A DNA stretch of 64,000 bases from UBA11986 sp031402435 (lineage in GTDB: Bacteria > Bacteroidota > Ignavibacteria > UBA10030 > UBA6906): assembly GCA_031402435.1 (NCBI GenBank), contig JANNSJ010000058.1, forward strand, positions 124,001 to 188,000, in the 5' to 3' direction. The position numbers and the translations under genes are program-made. How positions within the stretch are numbered: the first letter of the stretch is position 1; each line of letters begins with the position of its first letter. The notes under the pieces were generated by a model, which was not told the DNA's origin, did no database searches, and saw nothing but the letters and a program-made list of their open reading frames with translations. Shown piece after piece: positions 7,669-17,312 of this stretch.

Positions 7669-9921
7669 TTAACTTGCAGCGGGTTTTTCGTGTTGAACGC
7701 CGCGAGCATCCAATACTGAGCGGACCTTTGCAGCAAGATCTTCCACCTGGAAAGGCTTTTGAAGGAAGCCATCTGCGTCGGACGGAAGGGTGGCAATCTC
7801 GGCGGACTCCTTCCCGTATCCTGTCAGAAAGATGATACGGACATTGGAGTTCATGCCACGCAATTCCTCGAATGCCAGTTTGCCTCCCTTCAGCGGCATG
7901 TTCACATCAAGAAGAATCAGGTCAACGGCTCCTTGCCGGGATCGATAATACTCAACGCCCGCTTTACCGTCATGCTGCAACGTTACAGTATAGCCAAGTT
8001 CGTCCAGCATATCGCGTGCAATTTCGCATACGCTCATCTCGTCGTCGATGATCAGGATGTTCTCTGTGCCCCTTGGAAGCCGCTGTCGTTTCTGCCGCGC
8101 AGCAGAGGGTGGTATCGTGGAACCCCGCGGGAAGCATACGGAAAACATTGTTCCCTGGCCGACCTCACTATCGATGTTGATAAATCCCCCATGGCTCTGC
8201 ACAACGCCGTACAACACCGCAAGACCAAGCCCCGTACCATTGTCCTTCGTAGTAAAGAATGGCTCGAATATCCGGTTCTGCAAAGACTTCTCGATTCCGA
8301 CGCCAGTATCTCTCACGATAATCTCAACGAAGGGCCCGGGTTTCACAGAACTGAACTGACTGGTATTATGTGCATCAGCGATGATAACCCTTGTGGAGAC
8401 CGTCAGCGTTCCTCCGTTGGGCATCGCATCCCGACCATTGAGGAAAAGATTGAGTAGCCCCTGCTGGATCTGTCCGGCATCGCCGCTCACGCCGGTGACA
8501 TCGGTCGTAAGATTTGTTTCGATGGTGATTTCCTTTGTCACGCTGCGTTCAAACAGAGCGAGTGTCTCCGTGATGATTGCATTTACGCTCACGGCGGTGA
8601 TATCCTTCTCGGTTTTGCGTGCAAACGTCAGCAGTTGTCGCGTAAGAGAAGCTCCGTGGCGGGCGGCGTTCGCGATGATCTCGACATACTTGTACAACGT
8701 GTGTTCTTCATTCAATTTGCGGCGCATGATGGATGCGGCCCCAAGAACGGACGCGAGGAGGTTGTTGAAGTCGTGAGCGATTCCACCCGCAAGGCTGCCG
8801 ATACTATCGATCTTTTGTGCATGGAGAATGGCGCCTTCCATTTTCTTTCGTTCGCTTATGTCGCGGGCAACAATGCGTGCATACGCTCTCGCGCTACGAT
8901 CATCAACGACGAGAGAAGAGTTCAGCGTCACGTAGAACATCTGGCCGTCTTTACACACCATATGCTCCTCGACATCCTTCATGCTTGTGCTTTCGGTAAA
9001 CATCCGTTCGAGGACGTCGCGTACTTCATAGCGTCGTTCTTCCACGAACAGTAACTCGATAGGTTTTCCTACGAGTTCCTGCTTTGTGTATCCAAGCATA
9101 CGCGCGCCAGTCGCGTTGACTTCGACAATCACACGCTGACTGTCGATATTGAGATAAATATCAGGTGCCTGATCGAACAAGTCCATGTACTTCTGTTCGG
9201 ACTGCTTCAGCCTGTCGAAGAGCTGTGCATTGCTGAGGGCGACACTGATCTGGTTTCCGAATGTTTCGAGCAACTCGGCCTGTTTACCTGTGAACATATC
9301 ATAATCATTGCCCGCAACAATAAGAACACCCGCCATGGTATCTTTTGCCCGCAACGGGATGGATGCCCAGAACTGGATGCCCAACTGTTTCAGGTCCGGA
9401 TGAATGCGGCCAGAATTCTCAGAAAGCTCTTCCCGCTGCACTCGCGGCTGATGAAGCCAGGTGGACATTGATGTTTCAGAGCCGCTGTGGAGTGTGAAAA
9501 ACTCACGGGAAATCCCCTCCGATTTCTTTAGCACCAGCTGATCATCTTCGACCATATAAATCCAGCCAAAACGAATGCTAAACAACTCGGCGAGCTTCCG
9601 AAGTGCCGTTTGCAACACAAGGTCGAGTTCCACAAAATGATTGACAGCGGCTGCGACGGTGTTCAGGGCGATTAACTGCCTTCGCTGATCATCAAGTTGC
9701 CGGCTGTACCGAAGAGAGAAGTATACCCCCGTGAACCCGATAACGCCAATGGCAAGAATACTGACAAAGTCCATCAACCTCGGGTCCTGTCCCGTGGCAA
9801 TCAGCGCGACAACAATTGTGGCCATAGAGACAACCACAGCCGTTGACGCGACAACCTGCGACTGCTCAACAAGGCCAAGACTCTTGATGAACTGTTTTAT
9901 GGCGTCGAGAGGGTTCTTCAT
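7669..9921 (-). CDS. Hybrid sensor histidine kinase (2 TM, GAF, PAS, HisKA, HATPase, REC)
   Basis: Signal-transducing kinase of about 750 residues. Two membrane helices (about 23-43 and 52-70) are followed by a GAF domain (about 90-245), a PAS domain with PAC (about 258-375), the dimerisation/phosphoacceptor domain with His383 in GIAHDFNNLL, an ATP-binding domain with FLNGRDAMPNGG and GTGLGL, and a C-terminal receiver with Asp672 in LLDVNMP. The start at 9921 is placed just before the first membrane helix; the open frame continues 80 codons upstream but that stretch is Cys-rich and unlike coding sequence. With a receiver at the end, phosphate probably moves to a separate partner that is not visible here. 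Confidence 0.9.
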   Translation of the reverse strand: MKNPLDAIKQFIKSLGLVEQSQVVASTAVVVSMATIVVALIATGQDPRLMDFVSILAIGVIGFTGVYFSLRYSRQLDDQRRQLIALNTVAAAVNHFVELDLVLQTALRKLAELFSIRFGWIYMVEDDQLVLKKSEGISREFFTLHSGSETSMSTWLHQPRVQREELSENSGRIHPDLKQLGIQFWASIPLRAKDTMAGVLIVAGNDYDMFTGKQAELLETFGNQISVALSNAQLFDRLKQSEQKYMDLFDQAPDIYLNIDSQRVIVEVNATGARMLGYTKQELVGKPIELLFVEERRYEVRDVLERMFTESTSMKDVEEHMVCKDGQMFYVTLNSSLVVDDRSARAYARIVARDISERKKMEGAILHAQKIDSIGSLAGGIAHDFNNLLASVLGAASIMRRKLNEEHTLYKYVEIIANAARHGASLTRQLLTFARKTEKDITAVSVNAIITETLALFERSVTKEITIETNLTTDVTGVSGDAGQIQQGLLNLFLNGRDAMPNGGTLTVSTRVIIADAHNTSQFSSVKPGPFVEIIVRDTGVGIEKSLQNRIFEPFFTTKDNGTGLGLAVLYGVVQSHGGFINIDSEVGQGTMFSVCFPRGSTIPPSAARQKRQRLPRGTENILIIDDEMSVCEIARDMLDELGYTVTLQHDGKAGVEYYRSRQGAVDLILLDVNMPLKGGKLAFEELRGMNSNVRIIFLTGYGKESAEIATLPSDADGFLQKPFQVEDLAAKVRSVLDARGVQHEKPAAS

Positions 9922-10114
9922 TGCACACAATGTACAAAACAAGGCTTTGACATTCAATGAATTCGTGCCAGCGGTCTTGAGATGCCCCTTGCATGAAGCC
10001 TGCATGCCGAAGACGTTGAGTAGGAATTGCCGCGGCTTGTTACAAAAGTGCCGGGATGGTTGATGTAAGGAGCGAAAGGAATGTGTGTACAAACGGGGTG
10101 TGGTGAAAATGAAG

Positions 10115-10143
10115 CAGCCCCGTTCTATGGAAGAAAGGGGCTG
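10115..10143 (-). terminator. Hairpin downstream of the HU gene
   Basis: Inverted repeat CAGCCCC (10115-10121) and GGGGCTG (10137-10143) with a 15-base loop, 31 bases after the HU stop codon. On the minus strand it is followed by TTCATTTTC, a modest T-rich run, so it is a plausible intrinsic terminator. Confidence 0.6.
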
Positions 10144-10174
10144 TTCAACTTGGGAACACAACGAAGCTCAAAAA

Positions 10175-10495
10175 TTACATTGTTGGTGCTGGTGCCATCT
10201 TTGGTGCAGCTTTCTTCGGCAGCACTGCTTCCTTGCACGCCTTTGCGACGCGGAACTTCACGACGGTCTTTGCCGGAATCTGGATTGTCTCGCCTGTCTT
10301 TGGGTTGCGACCCAAACGAGCTTTACGATCGACAAGCACAAGTTTCCCGATACCGGGGAGTGTAAATGCGTTCCTTGCTTCTTTGTAGGCAAGTCGCGCG
10401 AGTTCTTCGAAGTATGAAGCCGCGACTTTCTTTTTCAGATCGAACTTCTTTGCAAAATGAGCCACGATCTGTGCCTTCGACATTGCTTTGGCCAT
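10175..10495 (-). CDS. HU-family DNA-binding protein with Ala/Pro/Lys-rich tail
   Basis: Nucleoid-associated protein of 106 residues. It has the HU fold order: helical dimerisation region (KAQIVAHFAKKFDLKKKVAASYF), then the beta arms with GIGKLVLVDRKARLGRNPKTGE, which carries the conserved RxGRNPxTGE signature. The last 15 residues (LPKKAAPKMAPAPTM) are a low-complexity tail longer than in the E. coli protein. A strong Shine-Dalgarno (AAGGAGG) precedes the ATG and a good promoter lies upstream, consistent with high expression. Confidence 0.95.
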   Translation of the reverse strand: MAKAMSKAQIVAHFAKKFDLKKKVAASYFEELARLAYKEARNAFTLPGIGKLVLVDRKARLGRNPKTGETIQIPAKTVVKFRVAKACKEAVLPKKAAPKMAPAPTM

Positions 10496-10577
10496 TGGTC
10501 CTCCTTGTTTTGTTGTTTGATTGGTGGGAGATCTACACTTGTTGTCGCGCGTTCACGAGTGCGACTGCACGAATGTG

Positions 10578-10605
10578 AAGATACGACAATTTCCGCTCTT
10601 GTCAA
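10578..10605 (-). promoter_or_regulatory. Sigma-70-type promoter for the HU gene
   Basis: On the minus strand TTGACA (10605-10600) is separated by 16 bases from TATCTT (10583-10578), about 83 bases upstream of the HU start. The -35 box is a perfect match and the -10 box has four of six consensus bases. Confidence 0.6.
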
Positions 10606-10843
10606 ACAGTGAGGGCAAAAAAAGTTAAGATTGACGTGGGTGAAACTCACACCTACCAAGATCACGCCAGAATTCGGTGAGTCTCGCGGAGTCATCGGTG
10701 GCAACTTGTTCCGAGACTTCTGCCTGATAGCGGGTGTGGTTGTGGAACAGTTGCCCTCTCTTGGCGGGCAGCATCCGATGAGCAATGCTTGATGTAATGT
10801 CAAGCGATGGAATGAGTTAGAACTGTTTTCAGTCCGGTGTGAA
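10606..10843. other. Intergenic stretch without recognisable gene
   Basis: Sequence between the HU promoter and the end of the DinG-like gene. It has an open minus-strand frame that also runs into the HU and dinG genes, but its codon content looks like an overlap of unrelated sequence. I see no RNA gene, repeat or clear terminator here. Confidence 0.5.
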
Positions 10844-12847
10844 CTACCAGGTCTCAGACGAAAGATACTCCGTTTCCCCATCAGTGGAGATGACTTCGAC
10901 AGGGCATCGTGGGAGAGACGAGATAAACAGTCTTCCGTACCGCTTGGTGAGAATTCGTGAGTCAAGTATGGTGACCATGCCCATATCGGTACGGGAACGG
11001 AGAAGGCGTCCCACACCTTGCCGGAACTTGAGGATGGCTTCCGGAAGTGAGAACTCCATGAATGCATTGCCACCCCGCTGCGCGATCAACTCAAATCTGG
11101 CCTCGATCAGGGGATGGTTGGGTACGGCGAATGGCAATCGAGTGATGATGACATGCTCAAGCGCTTCACCGGGAACATCCACACCCATCCAAAAGCTGTC
11201 AAGTCCGAACAATACGGAGTGAACATCGCGCTTGAACTCCTCCAGCAACTCGTGCCGTTGTGCATTGCCGCCCTGGACAAGCAGACGAAGACCCCGCTCT
11301 TCCAATTCTTCGGCAACCTGCTTTGCTGTTGCCTGCATGAGCGCATTGCTTGTGAAGAGAACGAGAGCCTTGCCGTGTGACCGGTCGATGCTTTGGAGAA
11401 TTCTCTTCGGCAGTTGCGAGGTGTAGTTGTTCTTGTCAGGTTCAGAAATATCGCGTGCGATGGCAAGTTTCATTTGTTGCATGTGATCGAATGGAGAGTC
11501 GAGAACCACGCCCTCAACGGCGCCGGCGCCCATGCGGCTTTTGAAGTATTCAAGTTGCCCGTCAACCGTCAGTGTTGCGCTTGTCATGATCACCGATGTT
11601 CCATTCCGGAACAGCTTGGGACCGATCCGGTCGGCGATTTCAGTTGGCGATGCACAGAGTGTAACATTCTCACCGCGAAGACCTCCCAACTCAACCCAGT
11701 ACGTGAAGTCATCTTCAGGCTGTTCCAGAAACTCCGAGATCAGGACATCGGCTTCCCACAGTGAGCGCCGTGCCGCAGCAAGTTCCTGCTTGCGTGCATC
11801 GGTCGATGACTCTTCAAGCTTCTGAATTTCCTTCTGCAGTTGATTCAACAAACTACTGACGGTATTGGCAACAAGATGGGGCTCCTTGATGCGCACTTCG
11901 CGGTAGGAAGCGCTTTGGTTGCGGTATCCCGGAGGAGCGATACGCTGAGAGGCTTCCTTTATCCGATCAAAAAACTCAAGCAGGGCATGCTCGGTTTCAT
12001 CACACATTGACCTGATGGCCTTTGGTTCTTTGGCGAGCAGCCCCTTCTTTGCCCTCGTATTATACAGCTTGTGAACAGCCGCGAATACTTGATATCGCGA
12101 GAGGTTCTTTCCAAGCCCCGTTCCTGCTACGGATTCCAGAGTTTGTGCTTCATCGAAGATGACGAAATCATCATTGAAGAGGAAATGCTCCTCTGTTTCC
12201 TGCATTGCAAGCAACGTGAAGAAGAGAGCGTGATTCATAATGATCACGTGCGCGGACCGTGTCCGTTCCTTTGCGCGCTGAAAGAAGCAATCGGATTTGC
12301 AAATGGAGGAGCTGCAGACTTCCCGTTCCGAGCACACCATGTCCCACACACGCGAATCGGGAACAAAACCGAGATTCTCCATGTCTCCGTCAAGCGTTTT
12401 GTGCGACCAATCCCGTATGCGAATGAGTTGGTCAAGCTCATCCTTTTCAAAGAGGGAAGCTGTTGATACGAGGGTGTTGCGCAACCGGGTCGTGCACAGA
12501 TAGTTTCTCCTTCCCTTGAGCAATGCAACTCTGAAATCCTTTCCGAGAACAGAATGTACGAGAGGGATATCCTTCTTGAATATCTGCTCCTGCAGGTTCT
12601 TCGTGTGAGTGGAAACGATTGCTTTGCGATCATTCTCAAGTGCATAGAGAATTGAGGGTACAAGATAGGCAAGCGTCTTGCCGACCCCGGTCGGCGCTTC
12701 AACGATGAGGTGGCGTTGTTGCTGCAGCGCGTCAGCGATTGCCTGAGCCATTGCTTCCTGCTGTGGACGGTGTTCGTATCCGGTGAGCGTCGCGAGCGCA
12801 CCGGAAGGAGAAAAGATATCTGAAGCGATGTGAGAAATGGTGGACAT
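10844..12847 (-). CDS. dinG: DinG/XPD-family ATP-dependent helicase
   Basis: Superfamily 2 helicase of 667 residues, 5'-to-3' family. Walker A is EAPTGVGKT (50-58), motif II is DEAQ at Asp232, and motif VI is the QGVGRLLRS segment near the C-terminus. Between motifs I and II there is a cluster of four cysteines (about 172-188: C-x6-C-x4-C-x3-C) fitting the iron-sulphur site of XPD/DinG proteins. No N-terminal exonuclease domain is present, so it is the short DinG type. The family resolves R-loops, D-loops and similar structures. Gene symbol is by family and not certain to subfamily. Confidence 0.9.
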   Translation of the reverse strand: MSTISHIASDIFSPSGALATLTGYEHRPQQEAMAQAIADALQQQRHLIVEAPTGVGKTLAYLVPSILYALENDRKAIVSTHTKNLQEQIFKKDIPLVHSVLGKDFRVALLKGRRNYLCTTRLRNTLVSTASLFEKDELDQLIRIRDWSHKTLDGDMENLGFVPDSRVWDMVCSEREVCSSSICKSDCFFQRAKERTRSAHVIIMNHALFFTLLAMQETEEHFLFNDDFVIFDEAQTLESVAGTGLGKNLSRYQVFAAVHKLYNTRAKKGLLAKEPKAIRSMCDETEHALLEFFDRIKEASQRIAPPGYRNQSASYREVRIKEPHLVANTVSSLLNQLQKEIQKLEESSTDARKQELAAARRSLWEADVLISEFLEQPEDDFTYWVELGGLRGENVTLCASPTEIADRIGPKLFRNGTSVIMTSATLTVDGQLEYFKSRMGAGAVEGVVLDSPFDHMQQMKLAIARDISEPDKNNYTSQLPKRILQSIDRSHGKALVLFTSNALMQATAKQVAEELEERGLRLLVQGGNAQRHELLEEFKRDVHSVLFGLDSFWMGVDVPGEALEHVIITRLPFAVPNHPLIEARFELIAQRGGNAFMEFSLPEAILKFRQGVGRLLRSRTDMGMVTILDSRILTKRYGRLFISSLPRCPVEVISTDGETEYLSSETW

Positions 12848-12866
12848 AATTTCCGATTATAACAAA

Positions 12867-12886
12867 CCCCGATCTAAAGGTCGGGG
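12867..12886 (-). terminator. Hairpin after the 2-oxoglutarate dehydrogenase gene
   Basis: CCCCGA (12867-12872) and TCGGGG (12881-12886) form a GC-rich stem about 40 bases beyond the stop of the gene on the minus strand, followed by TTTGTTATAAT. The TTATAAT could also serve as a -10 box for the dinG-like gene just downstream. Confidence 0.5.
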
Positions 12887-12928
12887 CTGGAAAAGAATAA
12901 TCACTTCAGCAGCTTGGTGAGTGGCAGT

Positions 12929-15900
12929 CTACCCGAGTGCCTTTTTCACAATTGCATCCTGTTCCGCGTTGTGAACTTTCAGCGAGCCTGTTGCGGTTGA
13001 TGCGCTGGCCAGCCGACCAATGTACGAGAGCTTCTGACCGGGCTGCAGTTGTTCGGTGAGGCGCGGTTGCAAGAATGTCCACGCACCCATATTCCGGGGC
13101 TCTTCCTGAACACAAGCAACATCTTTTGTCATTGAGTATTTCGCGAGAATTGCGGCGAGCTGTTGTTCAGGATACGGATAAAATTGCTCCACCCTGACAA
13201 TCGCTATATCACTTGTCGGTTTCAGAGAGCGTTCTTGCAGGAGGTCGTAGTACACTTTTCCACTGCAGAACAACAGGCGTTTGACAGAAGATGGCGTTGG
13301 ATCTGAAGGATCATCAATCACTTCTCGGAATGCGCCTCCGGTAAACTCTTCAGGCGTTGAGATCACCTTCGGGTGGCGCAAGAGGCTCTTGGGCGTCATG
13401 ATGACGAGAGGTTTTCGTCTTGCGTCGCGCATTTGCCTCCGCAACACATGAAAATACTGCGCAGGTGTTGAACAATTGCACACCTGCATGTTGTCTTCCG
13501 CGCAAAGCTGGAGGAAGCGCTCGAGTCGTGCGCTTGAGTGTTCCGGCCCTTGTCCTTCGTAGCCGTGGGGAAGAAGCAATACGAGGTCGCATGGCTCCCG
13601 CCATTTCGCTTCCGAGCCGGCAATGAACTGGTCGATAATCACCTGGGCGCCATTGATGAAATCACCGAACTGTGCTTCCCATATCACCAGAGCCAGTGGA
13701 TCTGCAACGCTGTAGCCAAACTCAAAACCAAGAACGGCAGCCTCGGAAAGCAAACTATCAAACACCGTAAACTGTGCCTGCCTATCCCGGATGTTATTCA
13801 GCGGGACGTATTCCCTTCCGCTGTTGGCGTCGTACAGTACAACGTGCCGCTGGCTGAATGTTCCCCGTCCGCTGTCCTGGCCGCTCAAACGGACCGGAGT
13901 TCCCTCTACTGCCAAAGAACCGAGGGCAAGGGCTTCTGCGTATGACCAGTCGATGGTTGTGCCGGGATTTCCTTCAAGCAGTGTTCTTCGTTCGTCAAGG
14001 AGCCGTGAAAGTTTCGGGTTGAGCGTAAAATCTGAAGGAACGGTCGTGAGCGCGCGCGCTACATCGTGCAGTATATCGCGGCTCACCGCGGTGGGGCCGA
14101 AAGGTGGTGCCTGAGCAAGCTGTTCGCTGGTGACGGCGAGAGGCGCCTCGGATTTGAAGTGCATCTCCCGCTTCTGCGATGCTTCAAATGCGCGCTCGTA
14201 CCGTTGCTTCGATTCCTCATTGACCTGCTCCAACTCCTCCTTCGTGATGACATTGTTGGCGAGTAACCGTTCAGCATACAATTGCCGGACCGATGGATGC
14301 TGCCTGATCTTCTTGTAGAGCAGAGGTTGCGTGTAACTTGGTTCGTCGCCTTCATTGTGTCCGTGTCGCCGGTAGCAGAACATATCAATGACTACATCTC
14401 TATTGAACTGCTGCCGGTACTCGAACGCAAGCAGCGTCACGCGCACCGCAGCTTCGACATCATCACCGTTCACATGGAAGATTGGCGCCTGTACCATTTT
14501 GGCAACGTCGGTGCAGTACGGCGTGGAACGCGCATCATCGGGCGATGTCGTGAAGCCAATCTGATTATTGATGATGAGATGGATCGTGCCGCCCGTTCGA
14601 TAGCCTTGCAGTTGCGAAAGGTTGAGTGTTTCTGCGATAACACCCTGACCAGCAAACGCAGCATCACCGTGAATGAGCACAGGAAGAATTTGCTCTCTGC
14701 GTGTATCTCCACGCCTGTCCTGCGTTGCCCGGACGATACCTTCGACAACAGGGTTCACCGCCTCAAGATGGCTCGGGTTCGGTGCAACAGAGACAGTGAT
14801 TTCCTTCCCCTCCGGCGTTCGGTGTCTTCCACGTGCGCCAAGGTGATACTTCACGTCGCCGGAACCCTGTGTACTGCTCGGATCAACATAGCCTTCAAAT
14901 TCTGAGAAGAGCTTGGCGAGCGATTTTCCAATGGTGTTGGCGAGAACGTTCAAACGCCCGCGGTGTGCCATGCCGATGACGATTTCTTGCTTATCCAGAC
15001 GCGCCGCTTCATCGAGCAGTACATTGAGAATGGCCATCATCGTTTCGGCGCCTTCCAGAGAGAAACGCTTGTGGCCGATGAAACGTGTGTGGAGAAATTT
15101 TTCCAGGCCTTCGGCTGATGTAAGGGTTCGCAGGATGTGTTTCTGCAGTTCCGGCCCATGCACCGTTGTATTTCGAACGGGCTCCATCTTTTCCTGCAGC
15201 CACGTCTTCTGCTCCGGATCCTGGATGTTCATGTACTCAACACCGATGGAACCGCAATACGTCTCGCGAAGGATGTCGAGAATTTCCCTCAGGTTTGCAT
15301 ACGATGTTCCCCCGAATCCCCGCGTAAAGAATTGACGTTCAAGATCCCACAACGTCAATCCGTAGTAGCCGGGATCGAGTTCCGGGTGGTGGTGAGGTTC
15401 ATCCACCAGGGGATCGAGATGAGCAATGAGATGGCCTCGCACGCGGTAGGCATTGATGAGCTGGAGAACCCGCGCCTGTTTTTCGATTTGCTCATTCGCC
15501 GGAGCCGAGCCGCCGATGGATGGGTTGCGATCCCGCGACCACCGGATTGGCTCGTAGGGAATTCTAAGGTCTGCAAAGAGGTGATCGTAGAATTGATTTT
15601 CACCGAGTAGCATCGCGTGTACGCGTGCAAGGAATTGCCCGGACTCCGCGCCCTGAATGACGCGGTGATCATACGTACACGTTATCGTCATGGCTTTGCT
15701 GATACCGAGAACGGACAACGTTTCGTCCGACATGCCATGATTTTCCGGAGGATAGTTGATTGCTCCCGTTGCAACGATGGCTCCCTGGCCGGGCATCAGA
15801 CGCGGGATGGAGGCAACTGTGCCGACCGTGCCGGGGTTCGTAAGCGTGATCGAGGTTCCCTGGAAATCGGATGGGTCGAGCGTGTTCGTTCGTGCCTTCT

Positions 15901-16573
15901 TTACCATACCGTCGTATGCAGAGACGAACGAGGCGAAGTTCATCGCTCCGGCATCTTTCACATTCGGGACAACAAGCGAACGTGTGCCGTCTTTGCGTGT
16001 GAGGTCAATGGCGAGTCCGATGTTGATCTGTGGTCGATCGGTCCGGTGCGGGACGCCTTCGATGCGTGTGAACGATGCATTGAGACTCGGATGTTCGTGC
16101 AATCCCTTGACCAACGCCCAGGCAATAATATGCGTGTACGAAATCTTCGGGCCATTGCGTACGCCAAGGTAATGATTGAGAAGGCGACGGTTCTCTTCCA
16201 ACACTTTTACCGGCATTGAGCGAACAGACGTTGCCGTGGGAAGCGCAAGACTCGCTTCCATGTTTTCCACTATCTTTGCCGCCACGCCCTTGAGCGCGGT
16301 CGCGTGGGTTGGTGTTTGGGAGGGTGTTACCGGAAGCTGAATTCTCGCAGGTGTTACTGAAACCTGTTGGGCGGCAGGCGGATTGCTGCCGTTGCCGCCC
16401 CTATGGTGAACTTCAGGTGTTGCTGGGCCGTTGATAAGTTCGCCGAAGTAATGTTGCCAGCTTTTGCTCACGCCGGCGGGGTTTTTCAGATACTCTTCAA
16501 GGAGTTCTTCCACCAGTCCGGCGTTCGGTCCGAATGCCTCCAACAATGCCTGAAGTTTTTCTGAAGTTTCCAT
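12929..16573 (-). CDS. Fused 2-oxoglutarate dehydrogenase (E2 acyltransferase domain + thiamine E1)
   Basis: A 1214-residue TCA-cycle enzyme of the Kgd/OdhA type. Residues 1-40 form the helical N-terminal motif that binds partners, 55-100 a Gly/Pro/Ala linker, about 100-340 a dihydrolipoyl succinyltransferase catalytic domain (DHR at 302-304, in TYDHRVIQGAESGQF), and about 350-1214 the E1 component with the thiamine site GDAAFAGQG (Asp637) and NNQIGFTT. There is no lipoyl domain, so lipoate must come from a separate E2. The start at 16573 (METSEKLQ) matches the normal N-terminus; 15 upstream codons are ignored. This fusion is best known from Actinobacteria and also occurs in some Bacteroidota/Chlorobiota relatives. 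Confidence 0.95.
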   Translation of the reverse strand: METSEKLQALLEAFGPNAGLVEELLEEYLKNPAGVSKSWQHYFGELINGPATPEVHHRGGNGSNPPAAQQVSVTPARIQLPVTPSQTPTHATALKGVAAKIVENMEASLALPTATSVRSMPVKVLEENRRLLNHYLGVRNGPKISYTHIIAWALVKGLHEHPSLNASFTRIEGVPHRTDRPQINIGLAIDLTRKDGTRSLVVPNVKDAGAMNFASFVSAYDGMVKKARTNTLDPSDFQGTSITLTNPGTVGTVASIPRLMPGQGAIVATGAINYPPENHGMSDETLSVLGISKAMTITCTYDHRVIQGAESGQFLARVHAMLLGENQFYDHLFADLRIPYEPIRWSRDRNPSIGGSAPANEQIEKQARVLQLINAYRVRGHLIAHLDPLVDEPHHHPELDPGYYGLTLWDLERQFFTRGFGGTSYANLREILDILRETYCGSIGVEYMNIQDPEQKTWLQEKMEPVRNTTVHGPELQKHILRTLTSAEGLEKFLHTRFIGHKRFSLEGAETMMAILNVLLDEAARLDKQEIVIGMAHRGRLNVLANTIGKSLAKLFSEFEGYVDPSSTQGSGDVKYHLGARGRHRTPEGKEITVSVAPNPSHLEAVNPVVEGIVRATQDRRGDTRREQILPVLIHGDAAFAGQGVIAETLNLSQLQGYRTGGTIHLIINNQIGFTTSPDDARSTPYCTDVAKMVQAPIFHVNGDDVEAAVRVTLLAFEYRQQFNRDVVIDMFCYRRHGHNEGDEPSYTQPLLYKKIRQHPSVRQLYAERLLANNVITKEELEQVNEESKQRYERAFEASQKREMHFKSEAPLAVTSEQLAQAPPFGPTAVSRDILHDVARALTTVPSDFTLNPKLSRLLDERRTLLEGNPGTTIDWSYAEALALGSLAVEGTPVRLSGQDSGRGTFSQRHVVLYDANSGREYVPLNNIRDRQAQFTVFDSLLSEAAVLGFEFGYSVADPLALVIWEAQFGDFINGAQVIIDQFIAGSEAKWREPCDLVLLLPHGYEGQGPEHSSARLERFLQLCAEDNMQVCNCSTPAQYFHVLRRQMRDARRKPLVIMTPKSLLRHPKVISTPEEFTGGAFREVIDDPSDPTPSSVKRLLFCSGKVYYDLLQERSLKPTSDIAIVRVEQFYPYPEQQLAAILAKYSMTKDVACVQEEPRNMGAWTFLQPRLTEQLQPGQKLSYIGRLASASTATGSLKVHNAEQDAIVKKALG

Positions 16574-16746
16574 GTGTTTAGTCAATGAACGAAATACAAA
16601 AGAGGGGGATTTGCACACGCCTCATGATGAAGATAAGAAAATGAGGGGTAGCATTCCACTGGACAAGTCTGTCTTTTCAATCTGAATTCTCTTATACTTA
16701 GCTCCACGCAACATTCCGGATCAATCCTATGACAGAAAGGAACCCC

Positions 16747-17310
16747 ATGGGAAAGAAGGATAAAGAAAAAGACCAGAATTCCGTCGAGGTCCTAAAAGCG
16801 GACAGGTCAGCCGACTCAATGTTCCGCACCATTATCGGCAACCATTTTCGCCTCAGTCAGATGGCCGACAACAAGGCGCACATCATGATCACGATATGTG
16901 CGGGTATCATCGGGCTTAGCGTGAAGCAGTTGTTCGACCCGCAACTGGCGTATGCGGCCGCAACAATCATCCTGACCTCTCTTGTCTCGCTCTTCTTTGC
17001 CGTATACTCGACCATGCCGAAGCTTGGCGCTCAGCATACATCGGACCCCAGCGACCCGAACTTCAACGTGATCTTCTTCAGCGACTTTGTCCACATGCCA
17101 TACAAGGACTTTGAACGGCAGATTGAAACGCTCGTGCGCGACCAACGACAGATCCACCAGTCACTCATCAAGGATTTGTATTCACTGGGGAAAGTCCTCG
17201 CCGAGAAAAAATACCGCTACCTCCGGTATTGTTACCAGACATTTCTTACCGGACTCGTACTCAGCGCAGTTGTCATGGTGATATCGTTTCTTGTGGTACC
17301 GAAGCCGTGA
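16747..17310 (+). CDS. DUF5706-type membrane protein (Pycsar effector family)
   Basis: Protein of 187 residues that I recognise by the motif FRTIIGNHFRLSQMADNKAH (26-45), the hallmark of the DUF5706 family to which the PycTM effectors of Pycsar anti-phage systems belong. Membrane helices are at about 46-62, 69-88 and 165-183, with a charged soluble segment between. In Pycsar, such a protein responds to cUMP or cCMP made by a pyrimidine cyclase and damages the membrane; no cyclase is present in this window, so a defence role is unproven. ATG 16747 is preferred over 16729 because AGAAAGGA precedes it at good spacing. The PAP2 gene starts 2 bases after the stop. Confidence 0.75.
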   Translation: MGKKDKEKDQNSVEVLKADRSADSMFRTIIGNHFRLSQMADNKAHIMITICAGIIGLSVKQLFDPQLAYAAATIILTSLVSLFFAVYSTMPKLGAQHTSDPSDPNFNVIFFSDFVHMPYKDFERQIETLVRDQRQIHQSLIKDLYSLGKVLAEKKYRYLRYCYQTFLTGLVLSAVVMVISFLVVPKP

Positions 17311-17312
17311 CG

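Noticed and set aside
10435..11073. 212-codon minus-strand frame linking HU and dinG
   Set aside because: Overlaps the HU gene start region and dinG end in another frame; Ser/Arg-rich with no recognisable motif.
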